From: UBA1737 sp964474685
Lineage (GTDB): Bacteria; Bacillota_I; Bacilli_A; ML615J-28; CAG-313
Direction: 5' to 3'
Assembly (NCBI GenBank): GCA_964474685.1
Contig: CAYYTE010000012.1
Span: 1 to 26,493, forward strand
Length of the DNA stretch: 26,493 bases
Shown here piece after piece: positions 15,614-23,772 of the stretch (position 1 is the first letter of the stretch; each line of letters opens with the position of its first letter). The notes beneath the pieces were generated by a model, which had not been told where the DNA came from, did no database searches, and saw only the letters and a list, made by a program, of their open reading frames with translations. A program made the position numbers and the translations under genes.

Positions 15614-16903
15614 TTATTTCTTAATAGGTGTAATCTTTGTTTTATTGCCCATATAAGGTTGTAACGCCTTCGGGATTAAAACGGATCCATCTTTTTGATA
15701 ATTATTTTCAAGTACCGCAATGAGCCCTCTTGGAGTAGCAACAACTGTATTATTCAAAGTAGAAACAAGGTAGGTACCTTTATCGCCTTTTGTACGAATT
15801 GAAAGACGTCTTGCTTGAGCATCTCCTAAAGTAGAGCAGCTTCCAACTTCGAAATATTTTTGTTGTCTAGGACTCCAAGCCTCAACATCACAAGATTTTA
15901 CTTTTAAATCCGCTAAGTCTCCTGAGCAACATTCAAGAGTTCTCACAGGAACATCTAAACTACGAAAGAAATCCACTGTAAACTTCCACATTTTGTTATA
16001 CCAACTCATTGCATCTTCGGGTTTACACAATACAACCATCTCTTGTTTTTCAAATTGATGAACTCGGTATAACCCTCGTTCTTCAAGTCCATGTGCTCCA
16101 ACTTCCTTACGGAAGCAAGGAGAATACGAGGTTAGTGTTAAAGGTAAATCCGTTTCTGGAATAATTTGATTTTTAAATCTACCAATCATCGAGTGTTCGG
16201 AAGTCCCGATTAAATAGAGGTCTTCGCCTTCAACTTTGTACATCATCGCACCCATCTCTTCAAAAGACATTACTCCATTTACAACGTCACTATGAATCAT
16301 GAAAGGAGGAATACAATATGTAAAACCTTGATCAATCATAAAATCCCTTGCATAAGACAACATCGCAGAATGAAGTCTAGCACAATCACCAATTAAATAG
16401 TAAAACCCATTCCCGCTCGTTCTACCAGCAGAATCTTTATCGAGTCCGTTAAATGACTGTAATATATCCGCATGATATGGAATTTCATAATCGGGGACAA
16501 CAGGGTCTCCAAATCTTTCGTTTTCTACATTACAAGAATCATCTTTACCAATAGGTACCGAAGAATCAATAATATTGGGAATCACCATCATAAGTTCATT
16601 TAACTTTGAAGTTAAACTCTCCTCATTTGCTTCTATCTCAACTAAATGATTGTTGATTTCAACAACCTTATTACGAATTGTGGTAGCTTCTTCAACTTGC
16701 TTATTACGCATAAGAGCACCAATCTCACTCGATTTATCATTTCTCTCTTTACGTAAATTATCCCCTTCAAGTTTTAAAGCACGAATGTTTTTATCTAATT
16801 CAATCACTTCATCCACTAGAGGTAATTTCTTATCTTGGAATTTCTTTTTAATGTTTTCTTTTACAATTTCAGGATTTTCTCTCACAAACTTAATATCTAA
16901 CAT
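15614..16903 (-). CDS. serS: Seryl-tRNA synthetase, archaeal/eukaryote-like motifs
   Basis: Charges tRNA-Ser with serine in the cytosol. The 429 residues have the expected N-terminal coiled-coil arm (about 30-105) and a class II catalytic core. Instead of the usual bacterial TAEVP, the serine-binding loop reads GTSEHSM (233-239). Motif 2 is FRKEVGAHGLEERGLYRVHQ (264-283), and motif 3 is LNNTVVATPRGLIAVLEN (383-400) rather than LNGSG-AVGRTL. From memory these are closer to archaeal and eukaryotic SerRS, suggesting an ancient transfer, but the fold is the standard one. It has its own promoter, and no T-box is seen upstream. The start MLDIKFVRENPE is the family standard. Confidence 0.94.
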   Translation of the reverse strand: MLDIKFVRENPEIVKENIKKKFQDKKLPLVDEVIELDKNIRALKLEGDNLRKERNDKSSEIGALMRNKQVEEATTIRNKVVEINNHLVEIEANEESLTSKLNELMMVIPNIIDSSVPIGKDDSCNVENERFGDPVVPDYEIPYHADILQSFNGLDKDSAGRTSGNGFYYLIGDCARLHSAMLSYARDFMIDQGFTYCIPPFMIHSDVVNGVMSFEEMGAMMYKVEGEDLYLIGTSEHSMIGRFKNQIIPETDLPLTLTSYSPCFRKEVGAHGLEERGLYRVHQFEKQEMVVLCKPEDAMSWYNKMWKFTVDFFRSLDVPVRTLECCSGDLADLKVKSCDVEAWSPRQQKYFEVGSCSTLGDAQARRLSIRTKGDKGTYLVSTLNNTVVATPRGLIAVLENNYQKDGSVLIPKALQPYMGNKTKITPIKK

Positions 16904-16939
16904 AATTTTTACACTCTCTTCTATTTATTTCTTAATTAT

Positions 16940-16968
16940 ATTCTATCACAATTTCAATTTGGTCGCAA
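16940..16968 (-). promoter_or_regulatory. serS promoter
   Basis: On the minus strand TTGCGA (16963-16968), a 17-nt spacer and TAGAAT (16940-16945), preceded by TG as an extended -10 (TGATAGAAT). The leader to the ATG at 16903 is about 30 nt and holds no T-box consensus (no TGGNACC-type element). Confidence 0.75.
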
Positions 16969-17083
16969 GTAAATTTCTTTATTATGTATTTAAACGTTAT
17001 TTTATCTCATCGATTATTTCCTAACATTTACAAAACTCAAACAATATACGAACAAAATTTAATAGTAATATTTGGTTCTAAAT

Positions 17084-17114
17084 AAGAAAAATGATGAAAG
17101 AAATCCTTCATCAT
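17084..17114 (-). terminator. Terminator of the nrdG-nrdD-trxB operon
   Basis: On the minus strand ATGATGAAGG pairs with CTTTCATCAT (10 bp, one G-U) around an ATTT loop and is followed by a T tract. It begins 7 bp after the trxB stop. Confidence 0.87.
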
Positions 17115-17121
17115 ATCTTCT

Positions 17122-18033
17122 TTATTGACTAATAGAATCTAAATATTCTAAGCAAGAACTAGAGACGTTCGCCGCATCTGATATAGCAGTTGTTAATTGT
17201 CTTACTTTTTTTGCTCGACAATCACCCGCAACAAACACACCCGGCATCGACGTAACTCCATCCTCGTTTGCTTCTACATAATTAACAGGTAAATCTAATA
17301 AATCACAGACTACCTTCGTACTTGGAACTCCACCAATAGCTATAAATAATCCATCGATTGAAAGAGTAGTAAGAGAATTATTTAGAACATTTTTAATCGT
17401 TATTGCTTCAAGTCTTTTCGCACCAATTAATTCAACCACTTCATTATTTAAAAGGAAAGTTACATTATCACATTTTTTTAATTCTTCAACAAGTGATACA
17501 TCACTTCTAAGTTTCTCTGAATGATGGATAACATATACTTTTTTTGCTATCTTTTGAAGATACAATGCATCCGTCATAGCACTACTTCCACCACCTACAA
17601 CGCAAACCGTCTTATCACGGAAGAAAGCACCATCACATACAGCACAATAGGATATTCCTCTACCCGTAAGTTCTTTTTCATTCGGAAGATTCAAGAGCCT
17701 ATGCTTCGCACCCGTTGCAAATACAACGGATTTAGCCTCATAAGTTAAATCATCAGTTGAAACAATAAACATTCCATTATTTTTTTTCACATGATCAACG
17801 AGGCTGTAAACAACAATTGTTCCTAGTTCTTCAATTTGAGAAAGAAGCGCATCCGCAAAGTCTAACCCTTTTACATGAGGAAGCCCAGGGTAATTATCGA
17901 CTTCATAAGTCTGAGTAATTTGGCCGCCAATAACATTCCCCTCAAAAAGAATAACGCTTTTCCCAGCCCTTCTTAGATAAAGGGCAGCAGTCATACCACT
18001 GGGCCCTCCACCTACAATTGCAACATCATACAT
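17122..18033 (-). CDS. trxB: Thioredoxin reductase-like flavoprotein with altered NADPH motif
   Basis: FAD enzyme passing reducing power to a redoxin. The 303 residues show the FAD fold GGGPSGMTAALYLRRAGKSV (8-27), the redox disulfide CAVC (130-133), a second nucleotide fold GGGSSAMTDALYL (147-159) and the terminal FAD motif VFVAGDCR. The HRRxxxR motif that normally grips the NADPH phosphate reads HHSEKLR (170-176), so the two first arginines are missing; NADH or another electron donor is possible. The gene follows nrdD by 9 bp with AGGAG overlapping the nrdD stop. Its likely partner is therefore the redoxin domain fused to NrdD, though it may also serve other thioredoxins. Confidence 0.9.
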   Translation of the reverse strand: MYDVAIVGGGPSGMTAALYLRRAGKSVILFEGNVIGGQITQTYEVDNYPGLPHVKGLDFADALLSQIEELGTIVVYSLVDHVKKNNGMFIVSTDDLTYEAKSVVFATGAKHRLLNLPNEKELTGRGISYCAVCDGAFFRDKTVCVVGGGSSAMTDALYLQKIAKKVYVIHHSEKLRSDVSLVEELKKCDNVTFLLNNEVVELIGAKRLEAITIKNVLNNSLTTLSIDGLFIAIGGVPSTKVVCDLLDLPVNYVEANEDGVTSMPGVFVAGDCRAKKVRQLTTAISDAANVSSSCLEYLDSISQ

Positions 18034-18042
18034 AGAGTTCTC

Positions 18043-20439
18043 CTATTCATTGATAAAATCTTTGATTGCGGAAGCTCCTTCATACTTTAGAACTTCAGAA
18101 TCTTGAATTACTACTAAAGTAGGGGCAGTATGAATATCATACTTTTCTACTAATGAAATATTTTCAGATGCTAGTTTTTCTTCATAGTCTATATTTGCTT
18201 GTTTTAAAAGTGTTTTAGCCATCTTACAATTTGGACAAGTAACGGTCGAGAATAAGTAAATCTTCGCATTTTTCTTATCAACTTCATTATACGACTCTTT
18301 TACTTTAATAATACATTCTTCTTGTTCTTCCTTTAAATCCTTCGCAAAATGAGCTTGTTTTAAAGTAGAATTGGAAATATCATAGGTCTTCCGTTCTTTA
18401 AATTCTTGCGTTTTTCCATTATTCCAGTTTTTAACAGGACGATAATAGCCTGTAATTCTACTCCATACTTCCGTCTCTTTACCACACATTGGGCACTTAT
18501 ATTGTTCTCCTACAAGATATCCGTGTTCCGGACAAATTGAATACGTAGGAGACATTGTATAATAAGGTAACTTATAGTTCTCAGCAATCTTCTTTACTAG
18601 TTGAGCAGCGGATTGCCAAGATGGCAACTTTTCACCAAGGAAGGCATGGAATACAGTGCCAGAAGTATATAACACCTGAAGTTTATCTTGTATATCCAAA
18701 GCATCAAAAATATCCGATGTAAAACCAACTGGTAAATGAGAACTATTTGTGTAATAAGGAGTTTCCCCTGGTTTTCCAGCCGTAATAATATCTGGGTATT
18801 TTGCAACATCATGTTTAGCAAGGCGATACGCAGTAGATTCAGCAGGAGTAGCTTCCAAATTATACAAATCACCATACTTCTCTTGATAAATAACAAGTCG
18901 ATTTCTCATATGATTTAATACTTCTTCCGAAAACTTCTGAGCAGGAACTTCTGTTAAGTTCTCACGTAACCAACAAGCATTCAAACAAGCTTCATTCATA
19001 CCCACTAATCCAATCGTAGAAAAGTGGTTTTTAAATGTGCCTAAATAACGCTTTGTGTAAGGATAAAAATTATTGTTTAATAAATCGGTAATTATTTTTC
19101 TTTTTGTAGAAAGAGAACGAGCGGATACATCCATTAAATGATCCAGTCTTGAATAAAATTCATCCACCGTCTTAGATAAATAAGCAATACGAGGAAGATT
19201 AATTGTAACAACACCCACAGAACCTGTAGATTCACCAGAGCCAAAGAAGCCACCTGATTTCTTTCTTAATTCTCTTAAATCAAGTCTTAATCTACAGCAC
19301 ATACTACGAACATCACTCGGTTCCATATCTGAGTTAATATAATTTGAAAAATAAGGAGTCCCATATTTTGCGGTTATCTCAAATAACAAACGATTGTTCT
19401 CTGTATCACTCCAGTCAAAATTCTTTGTTATTGAATAGGTAGGGATAGGGTATTGGAAACCTCTTCCGTTCGCATCTCCTTGTAACATAACTTCAAGGAA
19501 TGCTTTATTTACCATATCCATTTCTTTTTTACAATCTTTATATTTAAAATCCATAATCCTACCGCCAACAATTGCGTATTGTTCAGCAAGGTCATTTGGA
19601 ACTGTCCAATCTAAAGTAACATTCGTGAAAGGAGCTTGTGTTCCCCAACGGCTTGGAGTATTCACCCCATATATAAAGGATTCAACACATTGCTTAACCT
19701 CACGATAGGATAAATTATCCACTTTTACAAATGGAGCAAGATACGTATCAAAACTAGAGAATGCTTGAGCACCCGCCCATTCATTTTGCATAATCCCTAA
19801 GAAGTTTACCATCTGGTTACATAAAGTAGAAAGATGCTTTGCGGGGGCACTCGTTATTTTACCAGCTACTCCACCCAATCCTTCTTGGATTAATTGCTTT
19901 AAACTCCATCCCGCACAATAGCCTGTAAGCATGGACAAATCATGTAAGTGAATATCTGCATTGCGATGTGCTTCCGCAATTTCTTCATCATAGATTTCAG
20001 ATAGCCAATAATTTGCGGTAATGGCTCCCGAGTTTGAAAGAATCATTCCACCAACAGAATAAGTAACTGTTGAATTTTCCTTAACACGCCAATCTTTTAC
20101 ATGTACATAATTATCAACGACTTCACGATAATTTAGAAATGTAGAATGTGCATTTCTTACTTTTTCTCTTTGTTTACGATAAAGAACATAGGCTTTCGAT
20201 ACTTCAGTATACCCCGCAAGACCTAGAACTTTTTCAACACTATCTTGAATTTCTTCAACTTGAATTAAATTATCTTTCACTTTTGAAGAAAAATCAGCAG
20301 TTACTTTTAAAGTAAGTAATTGAATTATATCTTCATTATATTCTACTTTAACCGCTTCAAAAGCTTTTGAAATTGCAATTTCAATACGATGAATATCAAA
20401 ATCTACAATGCTACCATTTCTTTTTATTACTTTATACAT
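18043..20439 (-). CDS. nrdD: Class III (anaerobic) ribonucleotide reductase with fused C-terminal glutaredoxin-like domain
   Basis: Makes deoxyribonucleotides from NTPs by glycyl-radical chemistry, without oxygen. From the ATG at 20439 (good GAGAGGG RBS) it has 798 residues. An ATP-cone occupies about 1-92 (YKVIKRNGSIVDFD). The ten-stranded barrel core has CC at 381-382. The zinc site region is CPEHG (636-640) with CPMCG (649-653), and the glycyl radical is Gly664 in RITGYY. After a charged linker a thioredoxin-fold domain begins near 725, with CPNC (735-738) and the cis-Pro loop TAPT (771-774). Most class III enzymes use formate; a fused redoxin and an adjacent trxB argue for thiol reduction (NrdD2-like). 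An upstream TTG in the same frame lacks an RBS. Confidence 0.94.
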   Translation of the reverse strand: MYKVIKRNGSIVDFDIHRIEIAISKAFEAVKVEYNEDIIQLLTLKVTADFSSKVKDNLIQVEEIQDSVEKVLGLAGYTEVSKAYVLYRKQREKVRNAHSTFLNYREVVDNYVHVKDWRVKENSTVTYSVGGMILSNSGAITANYWLSEIYDEEIAEAHRNADIHLHDLSMLTGYCAGWSLKQLIQEGLGGVAGKITSAPAKHLSTLCNQMVNFLGIMQNEWAGAQAFSSFDTYLAPFVKVDNLSYREVKQCVESFIYGVNTPSRWGTQAPFTNVTLDWTVPNDLAEQYAIVGGRIMDFKYKDCKKEMDMVNKAFLEVMLQGDANGRGFQYPIPTYSITKNFDWSDTENNRLLFEITAKYGTPYFSNYINSDMEPSDVRSMCCRLRLDLRELRKKSGGFFGSGESTGSVGVVTINLPRIAYLSKTVDEFYSRLDHLMDVSARSLSTKRKIITDLLNNNFYPYTKRYLGTFKNHFSTIGLVGMNEACLNACWLRENLTEVPAQKFSEEVLNHMRNRLVIYQEKYGDLYNLEATPAESTAYRLAKHDVAKYPDIITAGKPGETPYYTNSSHLPVGFTSDIFDALDIQDKLQVLYTSGTVFHAFLGEKLPSWQSAAQLVKKIAENYKLPYYTMSPTYSICPEHGYLVGEQYKCPMCGKETEVWSRITGYYRPVKNWNNGKTQEFKERKTYDISNSTLKQAHFAKDLKEEQEECIIKVKESYNEVDKKNAKIYLFSTVTCPNCKMAKTLLKQANIDYEEKLASENISLVEKYDIHTAPTLVVIQDSEVLKYEGASAIKDFINE

Positions 20440-20476
20440 GTTATATCCCTCTCTATAATTATAAAATATCAATATA

Positions 20477-21163
20477 TTAGTCCAAACCTCTTAACTCGGC
20501 TTGGGGTAAAATTCTTTGTACACTACGAATAAGATCATGCATCTCATCCGGGGTATAGCCAACCATATTTGGTTCCATCAAATGTTTTGAATCTACAAAG
20601 TTTTGTAAATAATACGCTTTACAACCAATAAGCGATGAAGCAATTGATTCTAAAGATGCTTTCGTGTGAAAGTTTTTCACAACAGTTGTTCGAAATTCAT
20701 ATTCGATACTGCTGTTTAATAGTATCATTATACTATCATTAATTAAATCATAATTTGTTTTAACACCACAGGTTTCATTATAACGGCTACGGTCATTTTT
20801 AACATCCATCGCCACATAATCAACCAAATGATTAAGAATTAAATACTGTAATAATTCAGGATTTGTTCCATTGGTATCCAACTTAACTAAAAATCCCTCT
20901 TTGTGAATTTTATCAAGAAAGTCTGGTAAATCTTTTTGAAGAGTAGGTTCACCGCCACTAACACATACACCATCTAGTTTATTATGGCGAGTCTTTAAAA
21001 ACGCAAAGAAATCACATTCATCAATATCATTTGTGGGATTTAATACTACTTCCGCATTATGACAAAAAGGACATCTAAAATTACAACCAGGAGTAAAAAT
21101 AGTACAAGCAATTTTACCTGGATAATCTAAAAGTGTTAGTTTTTGAATACCATCTATTTTCAT
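20477..21163 (-). CDS. nrdG: Anaerobic ribonucleotide reductase activating protein (radical SAM)
   Basis: Radical-SAM activase that generates the glycyl radical on NrdD. CNFRCPFC supplies the three cysteines for the 4Fe-4S cluster, GGEPTLQ is the SAM-binding segment, and KLDTNGT follows as expected. At 228 residues it belongs to the longer activase type that accompanies thiol-using NrdD rather than the short E. coli form. It begins with an excellent AAAGGAGG RBS, is the first gene of nrdG-nrdD-trxB, and ends 37 bp before the nrdD start. Its upstream region has an extended -10 and a Fur-family-like palindrome. Confidence 0.93.
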   Translation of the reverse strand: MKIDGIQKLTLLDYPGKIACTIFTPGCNFRCPFCHNAEVVLNPTNDIDECDFFAFLKTRHNKLDGVCVSGGEPTLQKDLPDFLDKIHKEGFLVKLDTNGTNPELLQYLILNHLVDYVAMDVKNDRSRYNETCGVKTNYDLINDSIMILLNSSIEYEFRTTVVKNFHTKASLESIASSLIGCKAYYLQNFVDSKHLMEPNMVGYTPDEMHDLIRSVQRILPQAELRGLD

Positions 21164-21211
21164 ATTTCCTCCTTTCTTAATTTTCTATATTGCTTTTTTT
21201 AGAGTATTTAT

Positions 21212-21220
21212 ATCATACCA
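21212..21220 (-). promoter_or_regulatory. Extended -10 of the nrdG operon
   Basis: On the minus strand TGGTATGAT is an extended -10 (TGnTATGAT). It lies 49 nt before the nrdG ATG. A -35 at 18 nt (TTACTA, 21236-21241) is weak, which is common with extended -10 promoters or activator-dependent ones. Confidence 0.55.
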
Positions 21221-21252
21221 CAAATCGTTAAAGATTAGTAAAACAACGCTTA

Positions 21253-21267
21253 TGAAAATGATTTTCA
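21253..21267. promoter_or_regulatory. Fur-family-like 7-1-7 palindrome
   Basis: TGAAAAT-G-ATTTTCA is a perfect 7-1-7 inverted repeat, differing from the Fur consensus TGATAATNATTATCA at one symmetric position. It lies just upstream of the weak -35 of nrdG. It sits inside a larger inverted repeat, AACGCTT (21245-21251) and AAGCGTT (21290-21296). Fur, PerR, Zur or an unrelated dimeric regulator could bind; which one cannot be told. Confidence 0.5.
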
Positions 21268-21474
21268 TTAAGGAAAATAGGCGGTTCGGAAGCGTTTGTT
21301 AAATGTATATTTCCTATTTTATTTATATTTATAGACTATCAAAAAAACTATGTTTTACTTAACAAAATTAAGAATATAACAATGAAGAATATATATAAAA
21401 ATTAATGATTAAAGTCTTTTTTTTAGTATAGAATATATGTATATTTTAAGCACCTTTTAATGAAAATAGAAAGG

Positions 21475-21500
21475 AAAAAAGGGATTGCTATTAGCAATCC
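21475..21500 (-). terminator. Terminator of the phosphodiester glycosidase gene
   Basis: On the minus strand the 19-bp palindrome GGATTGCT-aat-AGCAATCC is followed by C and six Ts. It lies about 28 bp after the stop at 21529. Confidence 0.88.
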
Positions 21501-21528
21501 GACTTTAACCATATAATAAAATTTTGAC

Positions 21529-23739
21529 TTAATTTTTCCTTCTGAAAATATATAAAGTGATCAATCCAACACCAAATTCATAAATTAATAAATTCAAATT
21601 CTTCTTGCAACTGCAACCACTTTTAGTATCTGTAGGATCTGGTTCGATAACATCATTTAATACTTCAATTGAAATCTCCGCAGTCTTTCCCTCTTGAGTT
21701 TGCACCCGAATAATAGATTTACCAACTCCAACCGCTTCAATTCTACCAACGGCGGATACAGTTGCTACTTGCTCATTGGAGGAACTGAAGAAGAGTTTTG
21801 TGGTAGTGCCTAGTGGATTAAATTCTACTTTCAACTTTTCCTTATCCCCTATATGAAAACTAGTTGTATTAAGCGAAATTGAAAGATTCTCAGGATAAAT
21901 TGCTTCCGTAGTTTTTACTTGATACAAAAAAGTAGCGCTATGTGGAGTAGCAGTTCCTGTTTTCGAATAGATAGTAACACTTACATCATAGTTCGTATTG
22001 AGTGTTAAACCGGTAATTTTTGTTTGTGAAACTAAACCATCAAAGTATTCTTCTTTGTCTCCAATTTTAATAATACCTTGATAAAAAGAATCTTCTGTAT
22101 CTTTTATTTCAATAAACAGAGTAACCGAGTTTTGTGTAATATCACCCGGTGAAAAAGAATTTGGAATTGCATATTTTTTACAAGTTTTAGCTTGTATCGT
22201 AGGTCCCATTATTTCAGGTTCACCTGTTATTAAAAAATAGGATAATTTAACTTCATAATTTGAATTTGATTTTAAGCCATAAAATGTAGCAATTCTATCT
22301 TTAACTTCTACTTTTTTATCACCCATAGTTGCATAAATAAGTCCTACGGATGAAGCAATTTTAGAAAGTTTTACTTGAACACATCCTTCTTCAATGTTAC
22401 TTTGAATACCCTCCACAAGCGGTTCATCTACAACGACAAGATTGGCGTTCGCAACAAGTCTTTCGTGACCATCAGATGGTGAATTAACAATATCAAAGCC
22501 ACCTTCTTTATTCGCAACAATCATACAAGAAGAACCCCCACCATCATAATTGAACACTTCATTTGCGTCATATTTATTCATATAGTAATATGCAATTTCC
22601 TCATAAGAAAAGCCGCATGCACCCTTTGTTTCTTGTCGACCATCCACAACACTTAAAGCAAAGGAACCATCTTTTTTAATAACAAAAACAGTCCTTGGAT
22701 GCTGACCAGAAACATAATTAACATTTGAGTTATCAACCCCATCTTTCACAATTTCAGTAAAGCAATGAGTTCCACTATATATATTCGAATATTCACTTTT
22801 TAAATCGTGTTGACAAACAATGGAACTATCCTTAGGATTAATCCAATTTAATTTATTGAATTCAGCGTTCTTCGATACAAAATAATAAATATACATCCCG
22901 ACATTTTTATAATCAAAATCAATGGATTCACTCTTCCCTAGATACTTTCCTTGGCAGAACACATCTCTTTTAACTCCTTCACTACTAGGAGATGATTCAT
23001 CGTATTTCAACATTTGGCCTTTCATCCGATAGATTAAGGAATTCGTAAAAGTTGTATCGCCTTTATAACTTGGAAGTATAATACTAATCTCACCATCTAA
23101 GGGTTCTTCATTTACTTTTGAAATCCGAAAATTCAAAGGAGTTAAGAGGTTATCAAGGTATGAATATAGCCCAAAATCTATTGTATACATATTTTCTCCC
23201 CAGATACCCCCTCCATAATATATCGCTTGCTTCCCCGTTTTATCAAAACCTAGAAAAGAATACTTTTCATCTCCTGTATTTCCATGCCCATTTCTTAATC
23301 GATAGTTTAAACCACCAATAATTTGAGGTCCATCTTGTAATTCTCCAACATTACTCGTATTTGTGATATCCAACCAATTGTTGGTTCCAGCAATGACTTT
23401 TTTCCCCGGGTGTTTATCTTCATAATCCTTGGCAATAGATTCAAGGGTAAAAGAGCCCCACGAATTCTCAACACCGCTATGCCTTGCCCATTGGACAATT
23501 TGAGGTTTCGAAGTTTTGGGGACATTTAAAGTGAAAATTCTTTGTGCCCGTTCCCGATTCGATTCAACATACGTACTAGTACTTATTCCTTCCTCAACAT
23601 CAAGCGTTACACCATATCCTAAATCCTTTGTAGATTTGGTTATATCTTTCCACGTTACATTTGATGCAGAATATGAAATTAAAGTGATAGACGTAAAAAT
23701 AAATAAAAGTAATAAAACTATATGAATAACCTTTTTCAT
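21529..23739 (-). CDS. Secreted, membrane-tethered phosphodiester glycosidase family protein
   Basis: The 736 residues begin with a signal peptide (MKKVIHIVLLLLFIFTSITL). A phosphodiester glycosidase domain (about 40-435; the family of the mammalian GlcNAc-1-phosphodiester uncovering enzyme) carries VVDGRQ (364-369) and the hallmark NYDGGGSSCM (397-406). Two fibronectin-III-like segments (about 440-520 and 525-612) and a bacterial Ig-like (BIG2) domain (about 615-695) follow. The C-terminus is SGCSCKK, a hydrophobic helix and RRKN: an anchor-like tail without LPXTG. It probably cleaves sugar-phosphodiesters in wall polymers or glycans outside the cell; the substrate is unknown. The start has AAAGG at 6 nt. 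The gene lies 33 bp after the flavin oxidoreductase gene, with no terminator between. Confidence 0.85.
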   Translation of the reverse strand: MKKVIHIVLLLLFIFTSITLISYSASNVTWKDITKSTKDLGYGVTLDVEEGISTSTYVESNRERAQRIFTLNVPKTSKPQIVQWARHSGVENSWGSFTLESIAKDYEDKHPGKKVIAGTNNWLDITNTSNVGELQDGPQIIGGLNYRLRNGHGNTGDEKYSFLGFDKTGKQAIYYGGGIWGENMYTIDFGLYSYLDNLLTPLNFRISKVNEEPLDGEISIILPSYKGDTTFTNSLIYRMKGQMLKYDESSPSSEGVKRDVFCQGKYLGKSESIDFDYKNVGMYIYYFVSKNAEFNKLNWINPKDSSIVCQHDLKSEYSNIYSGTHCFTEIVKDGVDNSNVNYVSGQHPRTVFVIKKDGSFALSVVDGRQETKGACGFSYEEIAYYYMNKYDANEVFNYDGGGSSCMIVANKEGGFDIVNSPSDGHERLVANANLVVVDEPLVEGIQSNIEEGCVQVKLSKIASSVGLIYATMGDKKVEVKDRIATFYGLKSNSNYEVKLSYFLITGEPEIMGPTIQAKTCKKYAIPNSFSPGDITQNSVTLFIEIKDTEDSFYQGIIKIGDKEEYFDGLVSQTKITGLTLNTNYDVSVTIYSKTGTATPHSATFLYQVKTTEAIYPENLSISLNTTSFHIGDKEKLKVEFNPLGTTTKLFFSSSNEQVATVSAVGRIEAVGVGKSIIRVQTQEGKTAEISIEVLNDVIEPDPTDTKSGCSCKKNLNLLIYEFGVGLITLYIFRRKN

Positions 23740-23772
23740 GCAAAACCTTTCTTCCTTATTATATAAGTATTA

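Larger units (their letters stand above)
21164..21474. other. nrdG upstream region
   Basis: These 311 bp without a gene carry the nrdG RBS, an extended -10 (21212-21220) and the Fur-like box (21253-21267) inside a 7-bp inverted repeat. Beyond that comes about 170 bp of very AT-rich DNA up to the terminator of the upstream gene. No NrdR box pair, riboswitch or open frame was recognised in it. Confidence 0.6.

Noticed and set aside
16904..17083. T-box leader upstream of serS
   Set aside because: The promoter lies only about 30 nt before the start codon, and no T-box consensus or antiterminator hairpin is visible.
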